In this document: positions 23,693 to 32,800 of the stretch, piece by piece
Numbering within the stretch: the stretch's first letter is position 1
Layout of the letters: each line of letters begins with the position of its first letter
From: Nocardioides sp. GY 10113
GTDB taxonomy: Bacteria > Actinomycetota > Actinomycetes > Propionibacteriales > Nocardioidaceae
Length of the DNA: 64,000 nucleotides
Reading direction: 5' to 3'
Assembly: GCF_004919105.1 (NCBI RefSeq)
Contig: NZ_STGK01000017.1
Span: 33,617-97,616, forward strand
Notes under the pieces: model-generated
Seen by the model: only the letters and a program-made list of their open reading frames with translations
What the model was told of the DNA's origin: nothing
The model's database searches: none
Program-made: the position numbers and the translations under genes

Positions 23693-23874
23693 CAGGACAT
23701 CCAACACCGCGCGCGCCGGTGCCGCCGGGGCTGTCCGGATCTCTGCCGGAGGTGACCCAGGCCGCACGCGTCCACGTTCTGCGCACCGTGGCGCGGCCGC
23801 CTCGGTGCCACGGAAGTAGCCTGGGAGACAGCCGTCACACCGCGGTCACGCCGTCGTCACCCACAGGAGACACC

Positions 23875-24879
23875 ATGTCGAAGATCAGCCAGCGCCCCGG
23901 AGCGGCGGCCACCGCGATGCTGGGTCTCGGCATCTACCGGCCCGAGCGGGTGGTGACCAACGCGGAGATCTGCGAGGTGCTGGACTCCAGCGACGAGTGG
24001 ATCCAGTCCCGGACCGGGATCCAGCGCCGACGGTTCGCCCGTGAGGACGAGACGGTGATCGACATGGGTGTCGCGGCGGCGGAGGACGCCCTCAAGGCCG
24101 CCGGCATCACCGCCGACCAGATCGGCGCGGTGATCGTCGCGTCGACCACGCAGGGGCAGCACACGCCGCACGCTGCGCCGATGCTGGCCGACCGGCTCGG
24201 CTCCAGGGCCGCCTCGTTCGACGTCTCGGCCGGCTGCGCGGGCTTCTGCCACGCGCTCTCGGTCGCCTCGGACCTGGTCCGCGGCGGCAGCGCCGAGTAC
24301 GCGCTGGTCGTCGGCGTCGAGAAGGTCAGCGACTTCCTGGACCCGACCGACCGGTCGACGGCGATGATCTTCGCCGACGGGGCCGGCGCGGTCGTGGTGG
24401 GGCCGGCCGACGAGCCCGGCATCGGTCCCGTGGCCTGGGGCTCGGACGGCAGCCAGTCGCAGGTGATCCGGCAGGAGCCGCGCTGCCGCCAGGTCGAGCA
24501 CGACCAGCAGCCGGTGATCGCGATGGAGGGGCAGGCGGTCTTCCGCTGGGCGCCGTTCAAGATGGCCGACGTGGCCCGCGAGGCCGTCGCCAGCGCCGGC
24601 CTCGAGCTCGCCGATCTCGACGCGTTCGTCCCGCACCAGGCCAACATGCGGATCACCGACACCCTGGTCCGCAACCTCAAGCTCCCCGAGGGCATCCCGG
24701 TGGCCCGCGACATCGCCGACACCGGCAACACCTCCGCGGCCTCGGTGCCGCTCGCGATCGAGCGGATGGTTCGCGACGGCGAGGCGAAGCCGGGTGACAC
24801 GGCGCTGCTCATCGCCTTCGGTGCCGGGCTGAGCTACGCCGGCCAGGTGGTCACCCTGCCGCCGGTCGCCGGCCTCTGA
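23875..24879 (+). CDS. fabH: Beta-ketoacyl-ACP synthase III (FabH-like)
   Basis: 334 residues. Condenses an acyl-CoA starter with malonyl-ACP. The thiolase-fold catalytic triad is visible: Cys121 in DVSAGCAGFCHAL, His254 in VPHQANMRI and Asn285 in DTGNTSAASVPLA. Starter-site stretch SSDEWIQSRTGIQRRRFA is typical. The ATG at 23875 follows AGGAG with good spacing. It stands alone, divergent from the carboxylase gene, and not in a fatty-acid synthesis cluster, so it could be an accessory KAS III for a particular starter unit. Confidence 0.92.
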   Translation: MSKISQRPGAAATAMLGLGIYRPERVVTNAEICEVLDSSDEWIQSRTGIQRRRFAREDETVIDMGVAAAEDALKAAGITADQIGAVIVASTTQGQHTPHAAPMLADRLGSRAASFDVSAGCAGFCHALSVASDLVRGGSAEYALVVGVEKVSDFLDPTDRSTAMIFADGAGAVVVGPADEPGIGPVAWGSDGSQSQVIRQEPRCRQVEHDQQPVIAMEGQAVFRWAPFKMADVAREAVASAGLELADLDAFVPHQANMRITDTLVRNLKLPEGIPVARDIADTGNTSAASVPLAIERMVRDGEAKPGDTALLIAFGAGLSYAGQVVTLPPVAGL

Positions 24880-24907
24880 GGCACGGCGACCGGGGTCTCG
24901 CGGCCAG

Positions 24908-24933
24908 CTCCGGCGGTACCTCGACCGCCGGAG
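24908..24933. terminator. Hairpin between converging fabH and SDR genes
   Basis: A perfect 10-bp stem (24908-24917 with 24924-24933) and a 6-base loop lie in the 61-bp gap between two converging genes. Placement fits a bidirectional terminator. Confidence 0.7.
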
Positions 24934-24940
24934 GCGGCGC

Positions 24941-25678
24941 TCACGCCTTGTGCGGGATCTGGTTGACGGTGCCGCCGTCCATCACGAACTCCGACCCGGT
25001 GGCGTACGACGACTCGTCGCTGGCCAGGAACAGCACGAACGAGGCCACCTCCTCCGGCTGGCCGGGGCGGCCGAGCGGGATCGGGATCATGTCGTCGGGA
25101 ATGCCCTCGGTGATCGGGGTCCTGATCAGGCCGGGGTGTAGCGAGTTCACCCGGACGCCGTGCGGCGCGAGCTCCATCGCGACCGACTTGGTCAGGCCGC
25201 GCAGGCCCCACTTGGACGCGACGTAGCCGTGCGCCCAGGGGGTGCCGCGCAGCCCCTCGATCGAGGAGACGTTGATGATCGAGCCGCCCCCGGCGGCGAT
25301 CATGGCGTCCGCGCAGGCGCGCATGCCCAGGAACGGACCCGTGAGGTTCACGTCGAGGATCTGCTGCCACTTGTCCATCTTGAAGCGCTGCAGCTGGCCG
25401 CCGTTGGCGATGCCGGCGTTGTTGACCAGGACGTCGAGTCGGCCGAGCTCGGCGGTCGCCACGGCGAGCGCGGCCGACCAGTCCTCCTCGTCGGTGACGT
25501 CGAGGTGCACGTAGCGCGCGGCGTGACCGAGCTCGTCGGCCAGCGCCTTGCCCTCGGCGTCGAGGATGTCGCCGATCACGACGCTCGCGCCCTCCGCGAC
25601 GAGCGCCCGCGCGCTGGCGGCGCCGATCCCGCCGGAGCCACCGGTGACCAGCGCCACCTTTCCCTGGACACGTCCCAT
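24941..25678 (-). CDS. Short-chain dehydrogenase/reductase (hydroxysteroid dehydrogenase-like)
   Basis: 245 residues of the classical SDR family: nucleotide-binding TGGSGGIG near residue 13, Asp-containing second strand GDILDAEG (NAD preference), NNAG motif, catalytic Ser in NVSSIEG and YVASK, and the C-terminal YATGSEFVMDGGTVNQIP. The stretch GLRGTPWAHGYVASKWGLRG is common in 3-alpha/20-beta-hydroxysteroid dehydrogenases. It follows the DHDPR-like gene by 55 bases on the same strand, and that gene has a KstR-like operator, so a steroid or related lipid substrate is plausible but not shown. Confidence 0.9.
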   Translation of the reverse strand: MGRVQGKVALVTGGSGGIGAASARALVAEGASVVIGDILDAEGKALADELGHAARYVHLDVTDEEDWSAALAVATAELGRLDVLVNNAGIANGGQLQRFKMDKWQQILDVNLTGPFLGMRACADAMIAAGGGSIINVSSIEGLRGTPWAHGYVASKWGLRGLTKSVAMELAPHGVRVNSLHPGLIRTPITEGIPDDMIPIPLGRPGQPEEVASFVLFLASDESSYATGSEFVMDGGTVNQIPHKA

Positions 25679-25733
25679 GGATTCCTCGTTCCTCTCGGTG
25701 CTGCTGGCTGGATCAGTGGGTGCAGTGGGTGGA

Positions 25734-26819
25734 TCAGTCGTTCAGGGTGGTGGCGAAGATGCCCTTCGCGGTGCCGAACGGAAGGTCGAGCACGGTCCGG
25801 ATGCCCGGCTCCGCGGCGACCACGTCGGGGATCGCGTTCACCACGCGACCGGCGCCCGCCGCGATCGCCGCGTAGTTGTGGTCGCCCTTCGCGCTGGTCG
25901 GGCACACCTCGACCCGGTACGACGGCTCGCCGGTGATCTCGACCCGGTAGGAGCCGCCCTCCTGGGCCGCCTGCGGCCAGTCGGGACGCAGGTCGGGGCG
26001 CAGCCGGGTGGTGTGGTCGACCACCAGCACCTCGCGCCCGCCGACCACGCCGGTGATGGTGAACCGGACCGCGGCGACGGTGCCCTTCGCGATGTGCCCG
26101 GCGGCGACGTCGAACGCCTCGGGCGCCGGCTCCTGCTCGAACCACTCGGTGATCTCGTCCAGCTCCAGCCCGAAGCCCGTGGCGAGCTGGCGCAGGGTGA
26201 CGCCCCAGGCCGAGGCGAGCATGCCCGGCTGGAACAGCATCGGCAGGTCGCCCGGCTCGCGGCCGAAACCCATCACGTCGAACATCACCGGCCCGCCGTC
26301 GTACGTCGCGTAGTCCGCGATCTCGGAGCATCGGATCTGCTGCACCGACTGGCAGGTGGAGGCGATCGCGAAGGGGAGGAGGTCGTTGGCCCAGCCGGGG
26401 TCGACGCCGCTGACGAAGAGGCTGACGCCCCGCTCGCGGCAGGTCTGCTCCAGTGGGTCGATCATCGACCCCGGCAGGAGGCCCCAGGGGTAGATGAGGG
26501 GGACGGGGGAGGTGGCGACCACGTTGGCGCCGGCCGCCAGGCATCGCTCCAGGTCGCCGATCGCCTCGAAGAACCGGGTCTCGGCCAGCGCGCAGTAGAC
26601 GACGCAGTCCGGGGCCAGCGCGAGCGCCGCGTCGAGGTCGTCCCCGGCCAGCACGCCGGTCGCGACGCCGGCCCCGGCCAGGTCGCCCGCGTCGCGGCCG
26701 ACCTTCTCGGGATCGGAGACGACCAGCCCGACCAGCTCGAACCGCGGGTCGGCGATCAGCTGCCCCAGGGCGATCCGGCCCACGTTCCCCGTGGCCACGT
26801 GCACGACCCGAACAGCCAC
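25734..26819 (-). CDS. NAD(P)-dependent dehydrogenase, dihydrodipicolinate reductase-like
   Basis: 361 residues. The N-terminal Rossmann motif VHVATGNVGRIALGQLI and the following VVSDPEKVGRDAGDLAG belong to the DapB-like N-domain family of actinobacterial proteins usually annotated dihydrodipicolinate reductase. The middle contains SGVDPGWANDLLPFAIAS. It is far longer than DapB (about 250 residues) and is not in a lysine gene cluster, so lysine synthesis is unlikely. Mycobacterial relatives lie in lipid or steroid degradation loci. Its promoter region carries a KstR-like dyad and a second dyad. Confidence 0.8.
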   Translation of the reverse strand: MAVRVVHVATGNVGRIALGQLIADPRFELVGLVVSDPEKVGRDAGDLAGAGVATGVLAGDDLDAALALAPDCVVYCALAETRFFEAIGDLERCLAAGANVVATSPVPLIYPWGLLPGSMIDPLEQTCRERGVSLFVSGVDPGWANDLLPFAIASTCQSVQQIRCSEIADYATYDGGPVMFDVMGFGREPGDLPMLFQPGMLASAWGVTLRQLATGFGLELDEITEWFEQEPAPEAFDVAAGHIAKGTVAAVRFTITGVVGGREVLVVDHTTRLRPDLRPDWPQAAQEGGSYRVEITGEPSYRVEVCPTSAKGDHNYAAIAAGAGRVVNAIPDVVAAEPGIRTVLDLPFGTAKGIFATTLND

Positions 26820-26860
26820 GCGATCCTCCTCGACCCGGTGGCGGGCAGGGCCCCGCCGAT

Positions 26861-26876
26861 CTGGACAGGTGTCCAG
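26861..26876. promoter_or_regulatory. Palindrome in the divergent promoter region
   Basis: CTGGACA-gg-TGTCCAG, a 7-bp perfect dyad, two bases from the KstR-like site and 42 bases upstream of the dehydrogenase start. Probably a second operator, possibly for a different regulator. Confidence 0.45.
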
Positions 26877-26878
26877 AT

Positions 26879-26892
26879 TAGAACGCGTTCTA
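26879..26892. promoter_or_regulatory. KstR-like operator
   Basis: TAGAACGCGTTCTA is a perfect 14-bp palindrome and an exact match to the KstR pattern TnnAACnnGTTnnA known from steroid-catabolism genes in mycobacteria and rhodococci. It is placed to control the divergent dehydrogenase/SDR pair. Other TetR-family regulators of the same group could use it. Confidence 0.6.
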
Positions 26893-26941
26893 CTCGGCGT
26901 GCAAGGCCTTCGCCGACGGGACGCGATGCATCCGCTACCGT

Positions 26942-26957
26942 TCGAACATGCGTTCGT
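26942..26957 (+). promoter_or_regulatory. Near-perfect SOS box over the start codon of the S24-like gene
   Basis: TCGAACATGCGTTCGT matches the LexA consensus at 11 of 12 conserved positions. The ATG of the gene occupies the central spacer (26948-26950). A -10-like TACCGT (26936-26941) ends six bases before the ATG, so the mRNA is probably leaderless and LexA would cover the transcription start. Confidence 0.75.
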
Positions 26958-27331
26958 CTCCGCGGGAGCCCGGGCAGGACCGGCTGCCGTTCGACGTCGC
27001 GCCCCCGGTCGATCCCGTTCCCGCGCCGCGCCGCGCCGTTCGGGCGGCGGCCCCGGCCCGTGGGGCCGACCTGGTGCGCCACCTCGTGGTGGGCGACGGT
27101 CTCGCCTCGCGTGGCTGGCCGGCCGGCACCGAGCTGCTGATCGACCCGCGCCGGCGCCCGCGGCGAGGGGAGCCGGCCCTCGCGCGCGTCACCGAACGCG
27201 ACGTGGTCGGCGTCTTCGACCTCGAGCTCGGGCGGGCCGCGCTGCGCACCGACCGCGGGTCGGTGTGGCTCACGTCCGCGGCGCAGATCGTCGGCGCCGT
27301 GGTGCTCGCGGCGCCGCCGCTGGCGGTCTGA
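26948..27331 (+). CDS. S24/LexA-fold protein without catalytic residues
   Basis: 127 residues. After a Pro/Arg-rich leader of about 40 residues, the sequence HLVVGDGLASRGWPAGTELL, then IDPRRRPRRGEPALARV and VGVFDLELGRAALRTD, follows the C-terminal protease domain of LexA-type (S24) proteins. The nucleophile Ser of the usual GDSM is Gly51 (GDGL), and the Lys expected in the later strand is also missing. There is no DNA-binding domain. It therefore cannot self-cleave; it may bind a LexA-like partner or another protein. The SOS box indicates DNA-damage control. The jetABC operon begins 139 bases downstream on the same strand. Confidence 0.55.
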   Translation: MRSSPREPGQDRLPFDVAPPVDPVPAPRRAVRAAAPARGADLVRHLVVGDGLASRGWPAGTELLIDPRRRPRRGEPALARVTERDVVGVFDLELGRAALRTDRGSVWLTSAAQIVGAVVLAAPPLAV

Positions 27332-27470
27332 GCCGGTCCCCGGGCCGCGGCGACACGCCGGCGCCGGCGCCGGTAACAGGGTGCGCCTCCACGGGGTGGC
27401 GGACCCCTTTGAGACACTTGCCGACCGTGCGCCGTCAGGAGGGTCGGCGCGGCAGAGCCGAGGACGGTGG

Positions 27471-29003
27471 ATGAGCGAGATCGCGGCGGAGCTGGCGCGC
27501 GTCGAGGACGCCTTCGCCCAGCCGACCCTGACCCTGCTCCACCAGCGCCAGGCGCCCGTGGTGATCACCCTCTTCCGGGCCGCGTTCGGGCGCAACAACA
27601 CCCCGATCCCGACCGCGCGGCTGCACACCCAGGTCGAGGAGCACCTGGCCGCGATGCGGCGTACCGGGCGGGACGAGGTGCCCAGCGGCACCGGCCGCGA
27701 CCTGTGCCAGCGCTGGATGCGCGGACAGTGGCTGGTCCGCTCGCTGGACCCCGCCGGCAACGAGGTCTACACGCTCACCTCGCACGCACAGCAGGCGCTG
27801 GAGCTGGTGAAGAACCTGACCCGCGACCGGGCCACGCTCAGCGAGCACCGGATCGCCACCATCCTGGGCACCGTCCGCCGGTTCAACGCGGAGGCGAACC
27901 CGGACCGCACCGCCCGGGTCACCATCCTCAACGACGAGATCGCGCGGCTGAAGGCCGAGCGCGACCGGCTCGTCGACGGCGCCGAGATGGTCGGCGCCAC
28001 CGAGGACTACATGTCCGAGGGGTTCACCGAGCTGCTCTCGCTCATCTCCGCGCTGCCGAGCGACTTCGCGCGGGTCGAGGAGCGGTTCGCCCAGATCCGC
28101 GGCGAGATCCTGGCCGCCTTCCGGGGTGAGGACCGGCCGGCCGGTGAGGTCATCGACGAGTACCTGGCGCGCGCCGACGCCCTGATGACCGCGACCCACG
28201 AGGGGCGTGCCTTCGAGGGCGCCTTCGCGCTGCTGCGCGACGACGCGCTGGTCGGCCGGCTGCGCGAGGACCTCGGAGCCCTGCTGGACCACCCGCTCTC
28301 CGACGGCATCCTCGGCGAGGCCGAGCGCGCCGAGCTGCGGGGGACCGTGAAGCTGGTCCGCGACGGCCTGGACCGGGTGCTGACCCAGCGCTCGCGGGTG
28401 ACCGCGACGCTCAAGGAGTACATCGTCTCCCACGACGCGGCCCGCGACCGGGAGCTGGAGCAGACGCTGCGGCAGGTCGAGTCCGAGCTCATGACGTGGA
28501 TGGCGACCACCGGCCCGCGGGCCACCCACGACGTGCCGCTGCTGCCGTCGCGCGCGGGGGTGGAGCACTTCCGTGAGCGTTTCTACGATCCCGCTGACGA
28601 CGTGCTGCCCGAGCGGATCGTGCCGAACGTGGCCGACGCCGCCCCGACCGTCTCGCTCGACGCGCTCAAGGCCCAGGGCGGTCCGCAGCTGGGCCCGTTG
28701 CGCGAGCGGCTGGACGAGGCTCTGGCGGCGCTGCTGCCGGCGGGAACCTTGGGCGAGCTCTTCGGCTCGCTGGAGCCCGCGCTGCGGCGGCCCGTGGAGA
28801 TCCTCGGCCTCCTCCACCTCGCCGCGGGTCGCGGCTGGGAGGCCGAACGCGCCACCGAGCGGTTCTCGGCGGTCCGGCCCGACGGATCGCGCCGCGAGTT
28901 CGCGGTGCCCCGGCTGCCGCTGCCCGACCCTGACCTTCCCGGCGGGCCCGACCAGCCCGGCCGCAGCCACCCGATCCACCTGGAGAGCGAGACCCGAGCA
29001 TGA
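27471..29003 (+). CDS. jetA: JetA: MukF/MksF-like kleisin (DUF3375)
   Basis: 510 residues. The N-terminus is a winged-helix region (LARVEDAFAQPTLTLLHQRQ, then APVVITLFRAAFG) and the body is helical, with a coiled segment ARLKAERDRLVDGAEM and a long middle (VKLVRDGLDRVLTQRSR), as in DUF3375 proteins, the kleisin of Wadjet and MksBEF complexes. It would bridge the two JetC heads. The ATG is chosen because the homologous N-terminus starts there and gaggac lies before it; an open frame upstream is not conserved in style. The stop overlaps the ATG of jetB (ATGA). Confidence 0.85.
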   Translation: MSEIAAELARVEDAFAQPTLTLLHQRQAPVVITLFRAAFGRNNTPIPTARLHTQVEEHLAAMRRTGRDEVPSGTGRDLCQRWMRGQWLVRSLDPAGNEVYTLTSHAQQALELVKNLTRDRATLSEHRIATILGTVRRFNAEANPDRTARVTILNDEIARLKAERDRLVDGAEMVGATEDYMSEGFTELLSLISALPSDFARVEERFAQIRGEILAAFRGEDRPAGEVIDEYLARADALMTATHEGRAFEGAFALLRDDALVGRLREDLGALLDHPLSDGILGEAERAELRGTVKLVRDGLDRVLTQRSRVTATLKEYIVSHDAARDRELEQTLRQVESELMTWMATTGPRATHDVPLLPSRAGVEHFRERFYDPADDVLPERIVPNVADAAPTVSLDALKAQGGPQLGPLRERLDEALAALLPAGTLGELFGSLEPALRRPVEILGLLHLAAGRGWEAERATERFSAVRPDGSRREFAVPRLPLPDPDLPGGPDQPGRSHPIHLESETRA

Positions 29004-29818
29004 GCGCCGAGACCGACCTGGCCGCGGAGTCCCCGTTGACGCACGACGTCGCGGACCAGGACCTCGACCAGGACCTCGACCCGGCCGGGGACCAGGTGGG
29101 TGATCCGGTCGCGGACGACCTGATCGACGAGCGGTCCGTCTCGCTCTGGGAGGGCGACGAGGGCGGCCTGGAGTACGGCCAGCGCCACGCCCTGGTCACA
29201 CTGCTCAAGCAGCGGTTCATCAGCGCCCGCACGCACCCGCGCGACTGGCGGGTGCTCGTCGAGCACGAACGCGTGCTCCGCGGGCGCCTCAACGACCTCT
29301 TCCTCGACCTGCAGATCGATCGCGAGCGCGAGGTGGCGTGGAAGCGCCAGGCCACCTCCGAGACGGGCAGCCGCTTCCCGACCCTGCTGTACGACGCCGC
29401 GTGGTCGCGCGAGGAGACGCTGGTCCTGGTGCACCTGCGCGACCGGCTGCGCGCCGGGGTCGCCGGCGGCGACGCCCGGGTCTTCATCGACCGCGACGAC
29501 ATCGTCGACCACGTCGCGAGCTTCCGGCCGCCGCACGCCACCGACGAGGCGGGCGACGAGAAGCGCGCCCGCAACGCGGTGCTGAGCGTGATGAAGGCCG
29601 GACTGCTGATCCCGACCGCTGCCGAGGACCGGTTCGAGATCAGCGAGGCGGTCGAGCCGTTGCTGCCGCTCGAGCTGCTCGCCGAGCTGCTCGCGGCGCT
29701 GCAGCGAGCCAACGGCACCGCACAGCCGGCGGCCGAGGAGGCCGACGTCGAGCTGTTCGGGGACGGGGACGGCGGCACGGAGGGGCGCGCCGCGGAGCAC
29801 CAGGGGGAGCGAGCATGA
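29000..29818 (+). CDS. jetB: JetB: MukE/MksE-like subunit (DUF4194)
   Basis: 272 residues. The core LWEGDEGGLEYGQRHALVTL, then LLKQRFISARTHPRDWRVLV and LNDLFLDLQIDREREVAWKR, is the DUF4194 domain, the KITE-type winged-helix partner of the kleisin. It has an acidic, Asp-rich N-terminal leader (about 45 residues) and an acidic C-terminal tail. It is coupled at both ends by ATGA overlaps with jetA and jetC, so the three proteins are made in fixed ratio as a complex. Confidence 0.85.
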   Translation: MSAETDLAAESPLTHDVADQDLDQDLDPAGDQVGDPVADDLIDERSVSLWEGDEGGLEYGQRHALVTLLKQRFISARTHPRDWRVLVEHERVLRGRLNDLFLDLQIDREREVAWKRQATSETGSRFPTLLYDAAWSREETLVLVHLRDRLRAGVAGGDARVFIDRDDIVDHVASFRPPHATDEAGDEKRARNAVLSVMKAGLLIPTAAEDRFEISEAVEPLLPLELLAELLAALQRANGTAQPAAEEADVELFGDGDGGTEGRAAEHQGERA

Positions 29819-32800
29819 GCATCGACCAGAGCGAGGGGCGCTCCGAGGGGATCGCCGAGGACCTCGAGGCGTTCGTCGACGACGGCTCCCTCGAGGGCCT
29901 CTTCGACCGCCGCGAGGTGGCGCTGCCCGAGGACGGCACGGTGCAGTGGCGCGCGGCGCTGCTGCAGCTGGTCAACTGGGGTGGCTTCGGCGGCCTCACC
30001 ACCGTGCCGCTGCGCGGTGACGCGATCATGATGTCGGGTGCCTCCGGCGTCGGGAAGTCGACGGTCCTCGACGCCTACACGGCGCTGATGATGACCTCCG
30101 ACACCAAGTTCAACGGCGCCTCGAACGACGCCGTCGCGGGCCGTGCCCGCAGCGCCGGGCAGCGCAACCTGCTCTCCTACCTGCGCGGTGCGGTCGACGT
30201 GGTCGACGACCCCCGCACCGGACGGCCGGTGGAGAAGCTGCTGCGGGGCAAGGGCGCCGACACCTGGGGCGCGGTCGCGATGACGTTCGTCAACGACCAG
30301 GGCGGGCGGTTCACCGCCCTGCGCACCTACTACGTGCCGCGCCGGGCGACCCGCTCCGCGGAGGTCCAGATGCAGCTGGCCACGCACGAGGGCGCCTTGG
30401 CACTGGAGACCCTCGAGGTGGCGGTGCCCGAGCGGTTCCACGCGAACACGCTGAAGAAGCTCTACCCCGGCATCCGGGTGCACCGCACCTACGCGGAGTT
30501 CGCCGCGGTGCTGCACGCGCGCCTGGGCATCGGCGCGAACGGCGACGGCGCGAAGGCGCTGCGCCTGCTGGCCCGGATCCAGGCCGGCAACCAGGTGCGC
30601 AGCGTCGACGAGCTCTACAAGGACATGGTGCTCGAGCGGCCCGCCACCTACGCCGCAGCGGACCGGGCGATCGAGCACTTCGACGACCTCGACGCGGCGT
30701 ACGCGGCGATGCGCACCGAGGAGGCCAAGCTCGAGATCCTCGAGCCGATCACCGAGCTGCACGCACGGCGGGTCGCGGCGACCCGCCGCCGCGCCGACCT
30801 GGACGCCTACGGGGTGACGCTCGCCGGTGACACCCCGCTGCGACGCTGGCTGCTGCAGACCCACCTGCGCCTCCTCGAGGCCGCGGTCGCCGACAATCGC
30901 GCCGACCGCTCGGCCACGGTCGACGCGCTGGCCAGCACCGCCGGTGCGGAGACCACGCTGCTGGCCGACCTGGAGGCCGCCAAGGCCGCCCACCGCGACG
31001 CCGGCGGATCGACGCTGCAGTCGCTGGGGCTCTCCGTCGAGCAGGAGCGCGTGGTGCGCGAGGACCGGGCGGGGCGGCGGGCACAGCTGCAGGAGCGGCT
31101 GCTGCCGCTGATCGACGCGGACGGGCTCGCCGGCGACGGCCTGGCCGACGGGGTCGAGATCGAGGAGGCGCTGGCCTCCGCAGAGTCGTTCGCGACCCTG
31201 CAGCAGCACGCTCGACGCTGGCTGACCGGCTGGGAGCGCACGCACGCCCGCCTCAAGGAGCAGCGCGACGCGGTGCGCGACCGGCGCTACCCGCTCCAGC
31301 AGCGTCAGTCCGACCTGCGCGAGGAGCGCGCGTCGCTGGAGAGCCGTGCCGGCCGGGTACCGGCCCGCCTGCACGAGCTGCGCGCCGAGGTGGCGCGTGC
31401 CAGTGGTCTCGCGGTCGAGGAGCTGCCCTTCGTCGCCGAGCTGATCGACGTCGCGCCGGAGGAGGCGCGGTGGCGGACCGCGGTGGAGACGGTGCTGGGC
31501 GGCTCGGCCCGCCAGATGCTGGTCCCGCTGGATCGGTTCGAGGCCTTCTCCGCCGCCATCGACGGGCTGCGGCTGCGCGGCCGGCTCACCTTCGAGGGCG
31601 CCGCGCTCGACCTTCCCGACCTCGGCCCCGGCGACCCGGAGCGGATCGCCGGCAAGCTGCTGTTCCAGGACTCGCCGTTCTCCGGCTGGGTCCAGCAGCA
31701 CGTCTCGGACCCGAGCCGCAACGCGCTGTGCGTGGAGAGTGCGGACGGGCTCGCGGGCGAGGGTCTGCGGGTCACGCTGGCCGGCCAGACCCGCAACGGC
31801 CGCCGCGGCGCCTACGGACGCAACGACGCCCGCAGCATCATCGGCTTCTCCAACGCCGACGCGCTCGCCGAGATCGACCACGAGCTCGGCACGCTCGCCG
31901 ACGAGCTGGACGAGCTGGACGGCGAGGTCGCGGAGCTCGACCGCCAGGTGCGCGTGATGGAGCACCGGCGTACGGCGTACGACGCCGTGGTGGCGGCCCG
32001 CTACGACGACCTCGACGTCGAGGGCTGCGACCGGCGGATCGCCGAGCTGGAGCAGCGCCGCAGCGAGATCCTGGGTTCCGACGACGGTCTCCAGGTGCTG
32101 CAGGGGCAGATCGACCGCCTCGCCGCGGAGCTGGAGACCGCGCGCGAGAGCCGGTACCGATTGGAGCAGCGCCAGCGCGAGCTCAACGCCGCGCACGCCG
32201 AGCTGGTCGACTCCGAGGACCTGGTCAAGGACCGCCTGGACGCGATGGACCGCGGCGGCGACCTGGTGCTCACGCCCGAGCAGGATGCGGCGCTGGCTGC
32301 CGAGTTCGCCGCGGCCGTCGCGCCGTCGGACCCCGAGGACCTGGACCGGTTCGCCGAGAACGCCCAGCGCCTGGACGCGCGGCTGCGTGACGCAGTCGGC
32401 GACCTGGAGGCCGAGGCGCGGCGGGTCGAGGACGAGCTCGCCGCGATCTTCCGGGTCTACAAGGTGCAGTGGGACTCGCCGAACCTCGGCGCCACCGCGG
32501 ACTCCTATCCCGACTACGCCCGGATCCTCGAGGAGATCCGCGGCACCGGCCTGGCCGAGCGGCGCTCGGAATGGCGGCGCCGGCTGACCGAGTGGAGCGG
32601 GCAGGACCTGGTGCCGCTGGTCGGCGCGATGGCCTCCTCGGTGGAGGAGATCGAGGACCGGCTGGAGCCGATCAACGCGATCCTGCGCCGCTTGGAGTTC
32701 GGCGGTGCCGGTGACCGGCTCCGGATCCGGCTGCGCCGGCTGTCCCCGGCGCATGTCCAGGTCTTCATGAAGGACCTGCGCGCGCTGTCCGCCGGTCCCA

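Noticed and set aside
25734..26819. Lysine biosynthesis gene dapB
   Set aside because: Too long, not in a dap cluster, and associated with a KstR-like site.
26948..27331. LexA repressor or active S24 protease
   Set aside because: There is no DNA-binding domain, and both catalytic residues (Ser and Lys) are missing.
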